A DNA stretch of 40,476 nucleotides from Chitinophaga pinensis (GTDB taxonomy: Bacteria; Bacteroidota; Bacteroidia; Bacteroidales; GCA-2748055), in the NCBI GenBank assembly GCA_945863035.1, contig CAMAZH010000025.1:1-40476 (forward strand), read 5' to 3'. The translations under genes were made by a program, and so were the position numbers. Below are positions 27,986-35,937 of this stretch, one piece after another (within the stretch, counting starts at the first letter, position 1; every line of letters begins with the position of its first letter). Under the pieces are notes generated by a model. It ran no database searches. It was not told the DNA's origin and saw only the letters and a list, made by a program, of their open reading frames with translations.

Positions 27986-30439
27986 ATGAAGCTAAAATTG
28001 ATTTTCCTGTGGGTGTTTACAACCCTGATATTTGTTGATTGCAGCAAAATTGAGGAAATAGACCTGAAAAGCGTCCCTGCCAGAGGTTTTCTGAGCAAGC
28101 GACCTGCTATGTCATGGGAAGAGTCTTTGGTGTCGGGTAATGGCATAATGGGAGCTATGGTGATGGGGCATCCCTATTCCGACACGATAATCGTCAATCA
28201 TGCCCTTTTATATATGCCTCTGAATAAACCGTTGAAACCAATTTCTCAGGGGAAACATCTGGAGGAAATCAGGTCGTTGATGCTCAAAGGCCAATATGGC
28301 AAAGCCTCCGAATATGTCGTGGAGTTGTCAAAAGAGGAAGGATGGGACGAAAAAAGATGGACCGATCCGCTGGTCCCTGCCTTCAATCTCATTATCAACA
28401 TGGATAGCGATTCCATTCTCGAATACGCAAGAACTGTGAATTTCGCGTCAGGTGAGTTGGAAGTTAAATGGAAAGATAAACGGGGCAGTTTTTCGAGAAG
28501 CACATTCGTATCCCGTCATGATAATCTGATAGTTACCAGAATCAAATCGGATGGAATCCCGATTAATTGCAGTCTGGAGCTAAAGAATCGACAACAAGGC
28601 AATTGGTGGGGGGGTGTTGATGTCAGGAAAAATACAGGGATTGAACCAGAACAGATCAAGGTTTCCGGGAACACCATTTCTTACGATGCCTCATTTACAA
28701 ATCAATGGGAGGGTTTTATAAAGGGATACAATGGGGGAATTACCGTTGTTAAAAAAGGAGGCGAACTCGAGTCAGCCGAACATGAAATAAAGCTTATTGG
28801 TGCAGATGAAATCCTGATACTAACATGGGTCAGACCGGTTGCAGATAATTCACCCGAAGAAAGCCCTGTATTATTGAGCGAAAAACAAAGTGGAAAACTG
28901 AATTACAATAGCTTATTAGACAAACACATAGCCATCCATGGCGAGATTTTCAACCGAACGAAACTGAGTCTTGGCGGTTCCGTAGAGCGAAAAAAAATGC
29001 CGGTGGAGGAAATCCTCAATTCCGATGTTAAATCCCCTGACCCAGCATTAATAGAGATGGAATTTGACGCAGCCAGATACAATATCCTTTCTGCCTCGGG
29101 AATAAATCCCCCAAACCTGCAGGGAATCTGGGGCGGAACAATTACTCCTCCCTGGTCGGCTGATTATACAACAAACGGAAACTTACCGGTGGCTGTCTCA
29201 TCCATGTTGTGCACGAATATGCCTGAACTGATGCTTTCACTTTTCGACTTGCTCGAAAAAAATATGACCGACTTTGAAGTCAATGCAAAAGAATTGTTTA
29301 ACTGCCGGGGAATACATGTCCCTTCCAGATTTAGCTCGCATGGCTTGAACAACCATTTCGACGCTATCTGGCCAATGACATTCTGGACAGGAGGTGCCGG
29401 CTGGTACTCAATGTTTTATTACGACTATTACCAGTTTACGGGCGACACCTGTTTTCTATCAGAGCGTGCTCTACCATTTATGGAAAAAGCAATGTTGTTC
29501 TATGAGGATTTTCTTACCCTCGGAGAAAACGGAAAGTATGTTTTTAATCCATCCTACTCACCCGAAAACAATCCCTCAAATATCCCTTACCAGGCCTGCA
29601 TAAATGCGACTATGGATGTGATGATTGCAAAACAATTGACCCGGAATATCATTGCTGCCTCCGAAACGATGAATGTAAATGCTGACAAAATCGATAAATG
29701 GAAATCAATGCTCGACAAAATGCCACCCTATGAGCTGAATAAATCCGGGGAACTCCGAGAGTGGATGTGGCCGGGAGTCCTTGAGAACCATAGTCACCGG
29801 CACGTATCGCATCTGTATTCCCTTTTTGACCAGATGGATCCGGAGTTTAAAACAAGGCCCGAATTACTGGATGGAGCAGGTTTGGTAATCGAAGAAAAGA
29901 TGAAAGTCCGCAGACAGGATCGCGGAGGCGTAATGGTTTTTGGTATGACCCAACTTGCTTTCTCAGCAGCAATGATAGGTGAATCAGAAGCTTGTTACGA
30001 CATCCTCGGATGGCTTACCAACAATTATTGGAATAATAACCTTGTTACGACCCATGATCCCGGGGCATTATTTAATCTGGATCTGAGCGGAGGGTATCCA
30101 GCAGTAATAATAAAAATGCTGATGTATTCTGAACCCGGAACGATAACTTTATTCCCGGCACTTCCCTCGGAACTGAAATCCGGCAGTTTGGAAGGTGTTC
30201 TGGCCAGAGGGAATGTGGAAATCGAAAATCTTCAGTGGGATAATAAAAATGTGAAACTACTTCTTCATTCAGGCAATGACCAGAATCTCGTTTTAAATTT
30301 TCCCAATGCAATAGTTTTATTGAATTGCAGGGGTGCAGATACTATCGTAAGTCCTGATAAAAATTCGATTAAATTGAAATTAAAAAAAGATGTGAGAGTT
30401 GAGATTGACCTTTCGCTTGAAAAAGCTTGTTATGAATGA
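27986..30439 (+). CDS. GH95-family alpha-L-fucosidase / alpha-L-galactosidase
   Basis: This 817-aa secreted protein has an atypical lipobox (FVDC, Asp at -1), so lipidation is uncertain. The N-terminal beta-sandwich begins MSWEESLVSGNGIMGAMVMG, the GH95 signature. The (alpha/alpha)6 domain has LQGIWGGTITPPWSADYTTN. By family analogy Asn397 and Asn399 (N-G-N) assist the base, Glu527 in YSPEN is the acid, and Asp699 in FNLDLSGG is conserved. HRHVSHLYSLF is also present. GH95 inverts alpha-L-fucosides or alpha-L-galactosides. Residue 395 is Thr, where fucosidases as I recall carry His and an L-galactosidase carries Thr, so L-Gal is favoured. The NGNLPVAVSS stretch deviates from the usual NINxxMNYW. 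It contains a G7 run at 28608-28614. Confidence 0.87.
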   Translation: MKLKLIFLWVFTTLIFVDCSKIEEIDLKSVPARGFLSKRPAMSWEESLVSGNGIMGAMVMGHPYSDTIIVNHALLYMPLNKPLKPISQGKHLEEIRSLMLKGQYGKASEYVVELSKEEGWDEKRWTDPLVPAFNLIINMDSDSILEYARTVNFASGELEVKWKDKRGSFSRSTFVSRHDNLIVTRIKSDGIPINCSLELKNRQQGNWWGGVDVRKNTGIEPEQIKVSGNTISYDASFTNQWEGFIKGYNGGITVVKKGGELESAEHEIKLIGADEILILTWVRPVADNSPEESPVLLSEKQSGKLNYNSLLDKHIAIHGEIFNRTKLSLGGSVERKKMPVEEILNSDVKSPDPALIEMEFDAARYNILSASGINPPNLQGIWGGTITPPWSADYTTNGNLPVAVSSMLCTNMPELMLSLFDLLEKNMTDFEVNAKELFNCRGIHVPSRFSSHGLNNHFDAIWPMTFWTGGAGWYSMFYYDYYQFTGDTCFLSERALPFMEKAMLFYEDFLTLGENGKYVFNPSYSPENNPSNIPYQACINATMDVMIAKQLTRNIIAASETMNVNADKIDKWKSMLDKMPPYELNKSGELREWMWPGVLENHSHRHVSHLYSLFDQMDPEFKTRPELLDGAGLVIEEKMKVRRQDRGGVMVFGMTQLAFSAAMIGESEACYDILGWLTNNYWNNNLVTTHDPGALFNLDLSGGYPAVIIKMLMYSEPGTITLFPALPSELKSGSLEGVLARGNVEIENLQWDNKNVKLLLHSGNDQNLVLNFPNAIVLLNCRGADTIVSPDKNSIKLKLKKDVRVEIDLSLEKACYE

Positions 30440-30544
30440 ATTACATACAATTATACAGACTGATATGTTAATTCCATCGCACATTTGGTTTATTAAGCAT
30501 TAGAATGACCATTGGTGTAACAAAACTATTTAGAAAAACCAAAC
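30440..30544 (+). promoter_or_regulatory. 105-nt intergenic region with weak promoter-like elements
   Basis: This AT-rich gap precedes the MGH1-like gene. TTTG in ACATTTGGTTT, then 19 nt, then GACCATTG gives the spacing of a Bacteroidota -33/-7 promoter, but only four of six fixed -7 bases match. An 8-bp complementarity (TTTGGTTT with AAACCAAA) places its right arm against the ATG and could mask it. Both signals are weak. Confidence 0.2.
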
Positions 30545-33067
30545 ATGATTAGAAACTATTTCAGGAAGATCGGGATAATGATTATTCTAACATCCCTCAT
30601 CATCGGCTTAAAGGGCCAGAATATATTGAACAAGCAGGAAATCCTTGACAACTTCTCCTTTTGGTCCAATCAGGACTGGGAATGGTACAAGGAAAACATA
30701 CCCTTTTTGGAAACCCCGGATAAGGAGATTGACCTGACATATTATTACCGTTGGGAACTAGCCACCATACATTTGGTCTACGGATCGCCACAGAGCGGAT
30801 ATGCAACAACTGAGTTCATCGACCGCCCCTGGTGGTCGGGCTCATACGGAACCATAAGCTGTCCCGCCGGACATCAGATATACGACTTCAGATGGTTGAG
30901 AGACCCTAAATATGTAAAGGATTACTCCAGATACTGGTTTAAAGATCCCGGAGCGCAACCCCGAAATTACACCAACTGGATAGCCGATGCTGTATGGCAA
31001 AGTTATTTGGTAAACCGGGATTTTAATTTCGCAACGAATTTACTCAATGATCTCAAGTTTGATTACTATAAATGGGAACAGGAGCACTGGGTGGATTCCG
31101 AGGGAATGTTCGCATGGGACGGCATGCACGATGGGATGGAAACGAATATTAACAGCAGGCAAACACCTGAATGGTTTGCGGGGGCCCAGGGATACAGGCC
31201 AACTTTAAACAGCTACATGTGGGCGCATGCCAAAGCCATTGTTAATATAGCATCGCTGATAGGCGATTATTCAACAATGAATGAATTCAATGAAAGGGCT
31301 GATATTATCAAATCCAACCTTCAGAAGAAAACCTGGGATCCCTCCAGGGATTTCTTTTTCCATCGCTTCAAAAACGATGAACTTACGGTCGATAAAACCG
31401 ATACGATCAAAGCCAATTCTCTTACCTATCAATCCGGAAAGTACGCAGGATCGCCCCATGGGCGTGAGCTTTTGGGATATGTTCCATGGTATTTCAATAT
31501 GCCCGACGCAGGATATGAGTCGGCCTGGAAATACCTGATGGATCCCGATTTCTTTTATGCCGAGTTCGGACCAACAGTGGTTGAACAAAAGGATCCCCTT
31601 TTTCACATCTCCCCAAGATGTTGCGTTTGGAGCGGGAACTCCTGGCCATTTGCCAGTTCACAAACTCTTAAAGCCATGGCGAATCTCCTGAATAACTACA
31701 AGCAGGACGAGGTCAACAAGGATGATTATTTCCGAATGCTGAAAATATTTGCCCTTACCCATCGAAAAGATGGCAAACCCTATATCGCCGAAGCCCTTCA
31801 CCCCTACACCGGCTCATGGGATGGGCACGATGTTATAGGTCATAGCGAGCATTACTACCATTCTTCGTATGTGGACCTTGTCATTAACGACCTGATTGGA
31901 CTGAAACCTTTAGCCTCCGATTCAATCCTTATCAACCCGCTGACACCGGAAAACTGGAACTTTTTTTGTCTCGACGATGTAATGTACCACGGCAACAGAG
32001 TTTCAGTGGTGTGGGATAAAGACGGGACAAAATATAAAAGCGGTGCAGGTTTGAAAATATACTCCAACGGGACCGTTATAGCCTCTTCACCAAACTTAGG
32101 CCAACTTAAAGCACACATACCTTTCAAAGCGGAAGAAATCAAAAAAGAATTGGTTAATTACGCTGTGAATAACAGTGGTCAATATTACCCAAAAGCATTC
32201 GCTTCTTTTCCGGGAATTGCACACCCCTTTACCAAGTTAAACGACGGTCAGTTCTGGTATCTTACCTCAACCACCAATCAGTGGAGCAACCTATATTCTG
32301 AAGCCGAATCCGATTTTTGCGGCATAGACTTCGGCAATGAGGTTGCCATCCAAACCATAAAACTTTATTTTATTGATGAGGGAAACATTAAAACCCCAGT
32401 CTCATATGAACTTGAATATTGGGATGGAACCAAATGGCTGGGAATACCGGGCCAACAAAGAAGCTTTGCTGTTCCTCAAGCCAGAAAAGCAAATACCGTT
32501 GAATTCCCTGAAATCAAAACAAGCAAAATAAGATGCACGCCTGTCTCTGAGAAAGATTTTTTCGTTGGGCTCAGTGAAATTGAAGCCTGGGGCTCGCCCA
32601 TCTTACCGCTTAAGTTAATGCCCGGTATTGAAACCGAGAACCTTGCTTTCAATACAAATTCAGCGGTTTCAGCATCCTTTACCTCCAGATTCGATGACAC
32701 GGACGGGATAACTGATGGCAAAATCACCAGCTCGCCCCGTTGGACAGCATTCGAATCGCCCAACAAAACAGATTGGGTTCAAATTACCTTCGATCAGGTA
32801 AAATCCGTGCATACCGCATATGTCTATCTCTTCGTCGATGGAGGCGGAATACAGCTTCCCGCAAGCTTTTCGATACAGTACCTTGAAGGGAAAAAGTGGA
32901 GAAATGTCAGTCTGACGAAACAGATTCCCGATGATCTTTTGGGCAACTCATTGAATATATTCAGGTTTAAGGATGTGAAGACTACCGGAATAAGGCTCGT
33001 ATTTGAGCATAAAAACGAAAAAGCATTCTCCGGCATTTATGAATTGGAATTGTATGGGGAAAATTAA
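30545..33067 (+). CDS. MGH1/GH63-like (alpha/alpha)6 glycosidase with two C-terminal discoidin-like domains
   Basis: This 840-aa protein has a signal peptide (~1-24, GLKGQ). Residues ~30-530 read as an (alpha/alpha)6 glycosidase of the mannosylglycerate-hydrolase-like (MGH1)/GH63 clan: GMFAWDGMHDGMETN (187-201), YRPTLNSYMWAHAKAI (217-232), SPRCCVWSGNSWPFASSQTL (356-375) and SSYVDLVINDLIGLKP. Asp192 and Asp196 are candidate catalytic acids by position. Residues ~545-683 and ~697-838 are tandem discoidin (F5/8 type C-like) modules (LNDGQFWYLTS; GITDGKITSS, WVQITFD, IYELELYGE). I cannot assign a CAZy family; GH142 and an unclassified MGH1-like branch are both possible. It lies 20 nt upstream of the second DUF5695-like gene. 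A hydrolase role is likely; substrate unknown. Confidence 0.72.
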   Translation: MIRNYFRKIGIMIILTSLIIGLKGQNILNKQEILDNFSFWSNQDWEWYKENIPFLETPDKEIDLTYYYRWELATIHLVYGSPQSGYATTEFIDRPWWSGSYGTISCPAGHQIYDFRWLRDPKYVKDYSRYWFKDPGAQPRNYTNWIADAVWQSYLVNRDFNFATNLLNDLKFDYYKWEQEHWVDSEGMFAWDGMHDGMETNINSRQTPEWFAGAQGYRPTLNSYMWAHAKAIVNIASLIGDYSTMNEFNERADIIKSNLQKKTWDPSRDFFFHRFKNDELTVDKTDTIKANSLTYQSGKYAGSPHGRELLGYVPWYFNMPDAGYESAWKYLMDPDFFYAEFGPTVVEQKDPLFHISPRCCVWSGNSWPFASSQTLKAMANLLNNYKQDEVNKDDYFRMLKIFALTHRKDGKPYIAEALHPYTGSWDGHDVIGHSEHYYHSSYVDLVINDLIGLKPLASDSILINPLTPENWNFFCLDDVMYHGNRVSVVWDKDGTKYKSGAGLKIYSNGTVIASSPNLGQLKAHIPFKAEEIKKELVNYAVNNSGQYYPKAFASFPGIAHPFTKLNDGQFWYLTSTTNQWSNLYSEAESDFCGIDFGNEVAIQTIKLYFIDEGNIKTPVSYELEYWDGTKWLGIPGQQRSFAVPQARKANTVEFPEIKTSKIRCTPVSEKDFFVGLSEIEAWGSPILPLKLMPGIETENLAFNTNSAVSASFTSRFDDTDGITDGKITSSPRWTAFESPNKTDWVQITFDQVKSVHTAYVYLFVDGGGIQLPASFSIQYLEGKKWRNVSLTKQIPDDLLGNSLNIFRFKDVKTTGIRLVFEHKNEKAFSGIYELELYGEN

Positions 33068-33087
33068 AACCGCAAAATAAATATAGT

Positions 33088-35856
33088 ATGAAAAACAGAT
33101 CCGTCTCTATCAAGTTCAGGAAAAAGTTTCAGATAGCAAACCTCTCACTTTTTCTGTTTCTGGCAGCAATAGTAATACCTCTCGGCCTGAAAGCTCAGAC
33201 CTCACAAAACAACGAAAGGCCATCGACCCTTGGATTGGACAAAGGCAGGTTGGCTTTTAGCACGTCCCTGTTCAACCTGGAATTGCTGGAATCGTCACAA
33301 ACAGCTTCAATTCTCGCAACCGCAGGCGATAAACCCTTTGATTTCACGCAACACGACCGGTTAATGCAACGGAGCAGCAACGGCTACTATCATCTTGGGG
33401 ACATAAACCTGAGAATTAAAAAAAGTAACGAGGAGGAATGGCAAAGTTATTCAACAGCCCTTAACCGAGCGGATGTTGAAGCAATTCCCGTTAATGATCC
33501 CAACACCTTTTCCTCAGCCAGCCTGAATCAATCGCTTCCTTCGGATATCCCGCTTTCGATAACGCGCTCATGGAAAAAAGAAGGACAAAACATCGTTTTG
33601 CAATTCCAGCTAAAAAACAGTTCGGATTCAAGGATTGAGATCGGCGCTCTGGGCATCCCAATGGTTTTCAACAACAACCTCACTAATAAGTCTTTGGATG
33701 AGGCACATGAGCAAAATGTGTTTTTCGATCCCTATATCGGAATGGATGCCGGCTACCTTCAGGTCATCAGGCTCCATGGGAATGACATGGTCCTGCTGGT
33801 TGTGCCCTACGGTGAAACACCGTTTGAAGCGTATCGCCCATTGCTCGACGATCCCGACCGTCTGGGTGTTACCTATGAGGGCGTTCATGAATGGATGGCC
33901 CATAGCAAAGCATACGCAGAGAAGGAATGGAAAGGGGTTGAGCAATGGAATCGGCCCACTTCCGCGTTCCTGAACCCCGGAGAATCAAAATCCTACGGTT
34001 TGAAATTTATCCTCTCGGAGGATATCCGGAACATTGAAAACACCCTGACCTTGCACAAAAGACCTGTGGCAGTGGGGATTCCCGGCTATACTGTCCCAAA
34101 AGATGTGGATGCCCGCCTGTTTATCCGTCATAACAGCCCGGTGGAGTCCTTCTCGGTGGAACCTGAAAATGCACTGATTGTTAAAAAGACTAAATCCGCC
34201 AAAAATAATTGGATGAGTTTTGATGTAAAAGGAATGATTTGGGGAAGGGCAAGACTTACTATAAACTATGAGGATGGGATAACCCAAACCATAAACTATA
34301 AGGTGGTTGAACCCGAATCGGAAATCGTGGCCTCACTGGGACGATTCCTAACCCATCAGCAATGGTTCGACGACACCTCGGATCCGTTTAAGCGAGCTCC
34401 GTCTGTAATCACTTACGATTATGAGAAAAAAGAACAAGTTACCCAGGATAGCCGGGTTTGGATTGCCGGCTTGAGCGACGAAGGTGGGGCAGGAAGCTGG
34501 TTGGCGGCAGTAATGAAGCAACTGATCTCCCCCGACAAGGAAGAGGTAGCCAAGCTGGAAGATTTTGTGAATAAAACCATCTGGGGAGGAATCCAATACA
34601 GTGAGGGAGATAAAAAATACGGAGTAAAAAAGAGCCTCTTCTATTACGAACCGGATTCTTTGCCGGCCGGAACCTACAGCGATGATATAAGCTACAAAGG
34701 CTGGTCGGCCTGGAGCCTTGAAGACTCCAGGTCTGCCGGACGGTCGTACAACTATCCACATGTGGTGGCTGCGCATTGGAGCATGTACCGTTTAGCAAGA
34801 AACTATAAAGGATTAGTTACCCGGCAAGACTGGATGTGGTACCTCGAAAATGCATACAACACTACCCTGGCCATGATTAACCATGCTCCTCACTATGCAC
34901 AGTACGGGCAGATGGAGGGAACCGTGTTCCTGCTCCTGCTCCATGATTTGAGGGCTGAGGGACTTGATGAAATGGCATCTGCACTTTCCGCAGCAATGAA
35001 GCTGCGCGCAGAACACTGGTTTAAACTGAATTATCCGTTCGGAAGCGAAATGCCTTGGGACTCAACCGGACAGGAAGAAGTATATATGTGGTCGAAATAC
35101 TTTGGATTCGACGAAAAAGCTCTGGTGACCCTGAATGCCATACTGGCCTATATGCCAACAATCCCTCATTGGGCCTATAACGGCAATGCGCGGCGCTACT
35201 GGGACTTCTTATTTGGGGGGAAACTCACTCGGGTTGAGCGACAAATTCACCATTACGGTTCCGGCTTGAATGCAATTCCTGTTTTGCACCAATACAGGGA
35301 AACACCATCCGACTTTTATTTACTCAGGGTTGGGTATGGCGGGCTGATGGGTTCGGTTTCAAACATAACCCAGGATGGATTCGGCCCCTGTGCATTTCAC
35401 TCCTACCCTTCCACCCTCGAAATTGACGGCATATCTGGAGATTTCGGCCCCGGCTTCTTTGGCTATGCCGTAAACTCAGCTGCATACCTCACTAACCACG
35501 AGGAATTCGGTTGGCTCGCCTTCGGTGGCAACTGCGCACAGAAAGGCGATTGGGTAAATGTAACCCTGACCACTGCGGCTAAATCCCGCTTCTTTCTGGC
35601 ACCGACAGGACTCTGGATTGAGTTGGAAGCAGGAAAACTTAATAGCGTGGCATACAATGTAAAAACCGGGGATGTAAAACTTGCGTTCGAAAAAGCTGAT
35701 CCTTTTACTCCTGAAGCCTATGTAAGGGTCTCAAATACGACAAAAAACAAAAAGAACGGGGAATATCAAAACCCCTCCTTATCCCTTAACAGCCGCGGAG
35801 CTTACATTGTTCCACTAACCGAAAAAAGTGTTATTATTGACATTAAAAAGAAATGA
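33088..35856 (+). CDS. Secreted DUF5695-like protein, paralogue of the 995-3763 product
   Basis: This 922-aa protein has a signal peptide (GLKAQ, ~36). It aligns by eye with the product of 995-3763 over the C-terminal two-thirds: IWGGIQ (498-503), RSYNYPH (552-558), YPFGSE (649-654), DGISGDFG (780-787) and FGWLAFGG (807-814). An N-terminal beta-rich region covers ~40-410 and a helical aromatic-rich barrel-like region ~415-820. Overall identity is low, so the two are old paralogues rather than a recent copy. Family resemblance to DUF5695 is from memory and tentative. Conserved acidic residues (Glu654; Asp780, Asp785) are catalytic candidates only. It is encoded directly after the MGH1-like enzyme and before an S9 peptidase. 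No known glycosidase signature is present. Confidence 0.7.
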   Translation: MKNRSVSIKFRKKFQIANLSLFLFLAAIVIPLGLKAQTSQNNERPSTLGLDKGRLAFSTSLFNLELLESSQTASILATAGDKPFDFTQHDRLMQRSSNGYYHLGDINLRIKKSNEEEWQSYSTALNRADVEAIPVNDPNTFSSASLNQSLPSDIPLSITRSWKKEGQNIVLQFQLKNSSDSRIEIGALGIPMVFNNNLTNKSLDEAHEQNVFFDPYIGMDAGYLQVIRLHGNDMVLLVVPYGETPFEAYRPLLDDPDRLGVTYEGVHEWMAHSKAYAEKEWKGVEQWNRPTSAFLNPGESKSYGLKFILSEDIRNIENTLTLHKRPVAVGIPGYTVPKDVDARLFIRHNSPVESFSVEPENALIVKKTKSAKNNWMSFDVKGMIWGRARLTINYEDGITQTINYKVVEPESEIVASLGRFLTHQQWFDDTSDPFKRAPSVITYDYEKKEQVTQDSRVWIAGLSDEGGAGSWLAAVMKQLISPDKEEVAKLEDFVNKTIWGGIQYSEGDKKYGVKKSLFYYEPDSLPAGTYSDDISYKGWSAWSLEDSRSAGRSYNYPHVVAAHWSMYRLARNYKGLVTRQDWMWYLENAYNTTLAMINHAPHYAQYGQMEGTVFLLLLHDLRAEGLDEMASALSAAMKLRAEHWFKLNYPFGSEMPWDSTGQEEVYMWSKYFGFDEKALVTLNAILAYMPTIPHWAYNGNARRYWDFLFGGKLTRVERQIHHYGSGLNAIPVLHQYRETPSDFYLLRVGYGGLMGSVSNITQDGFGPCAFHSYPSTLEIDGISGDFGPGFFGYAVNSAAYLTNHEEFGWLAFGGNCAQKGDWVNVTLTTAAKSRFFLAPTGLWIELEAGKLNSVAYNVKTGDVKLAFEKADPFTPEAYVRVSNTTKNKKNGEYQNPSLSLNSRGAYIVPLTEKSVIIDIKKK

Positions 35857-35937
35857 TAAAAAGCAATTCCGGGAGACTTCCTGCATGAGGCTTAAAAATG
35901 TAACCGCTTATATTCAAATGTTTTAAATACACAATTT

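Noticed and set aside
35857-35937. Possible hairpin or promoter between the second DUF5695-like gene and the S9 peptidase
   Set aside because: Only 4-bp complementarities and a poor -7 match (TATATTCA) without a -33 element.
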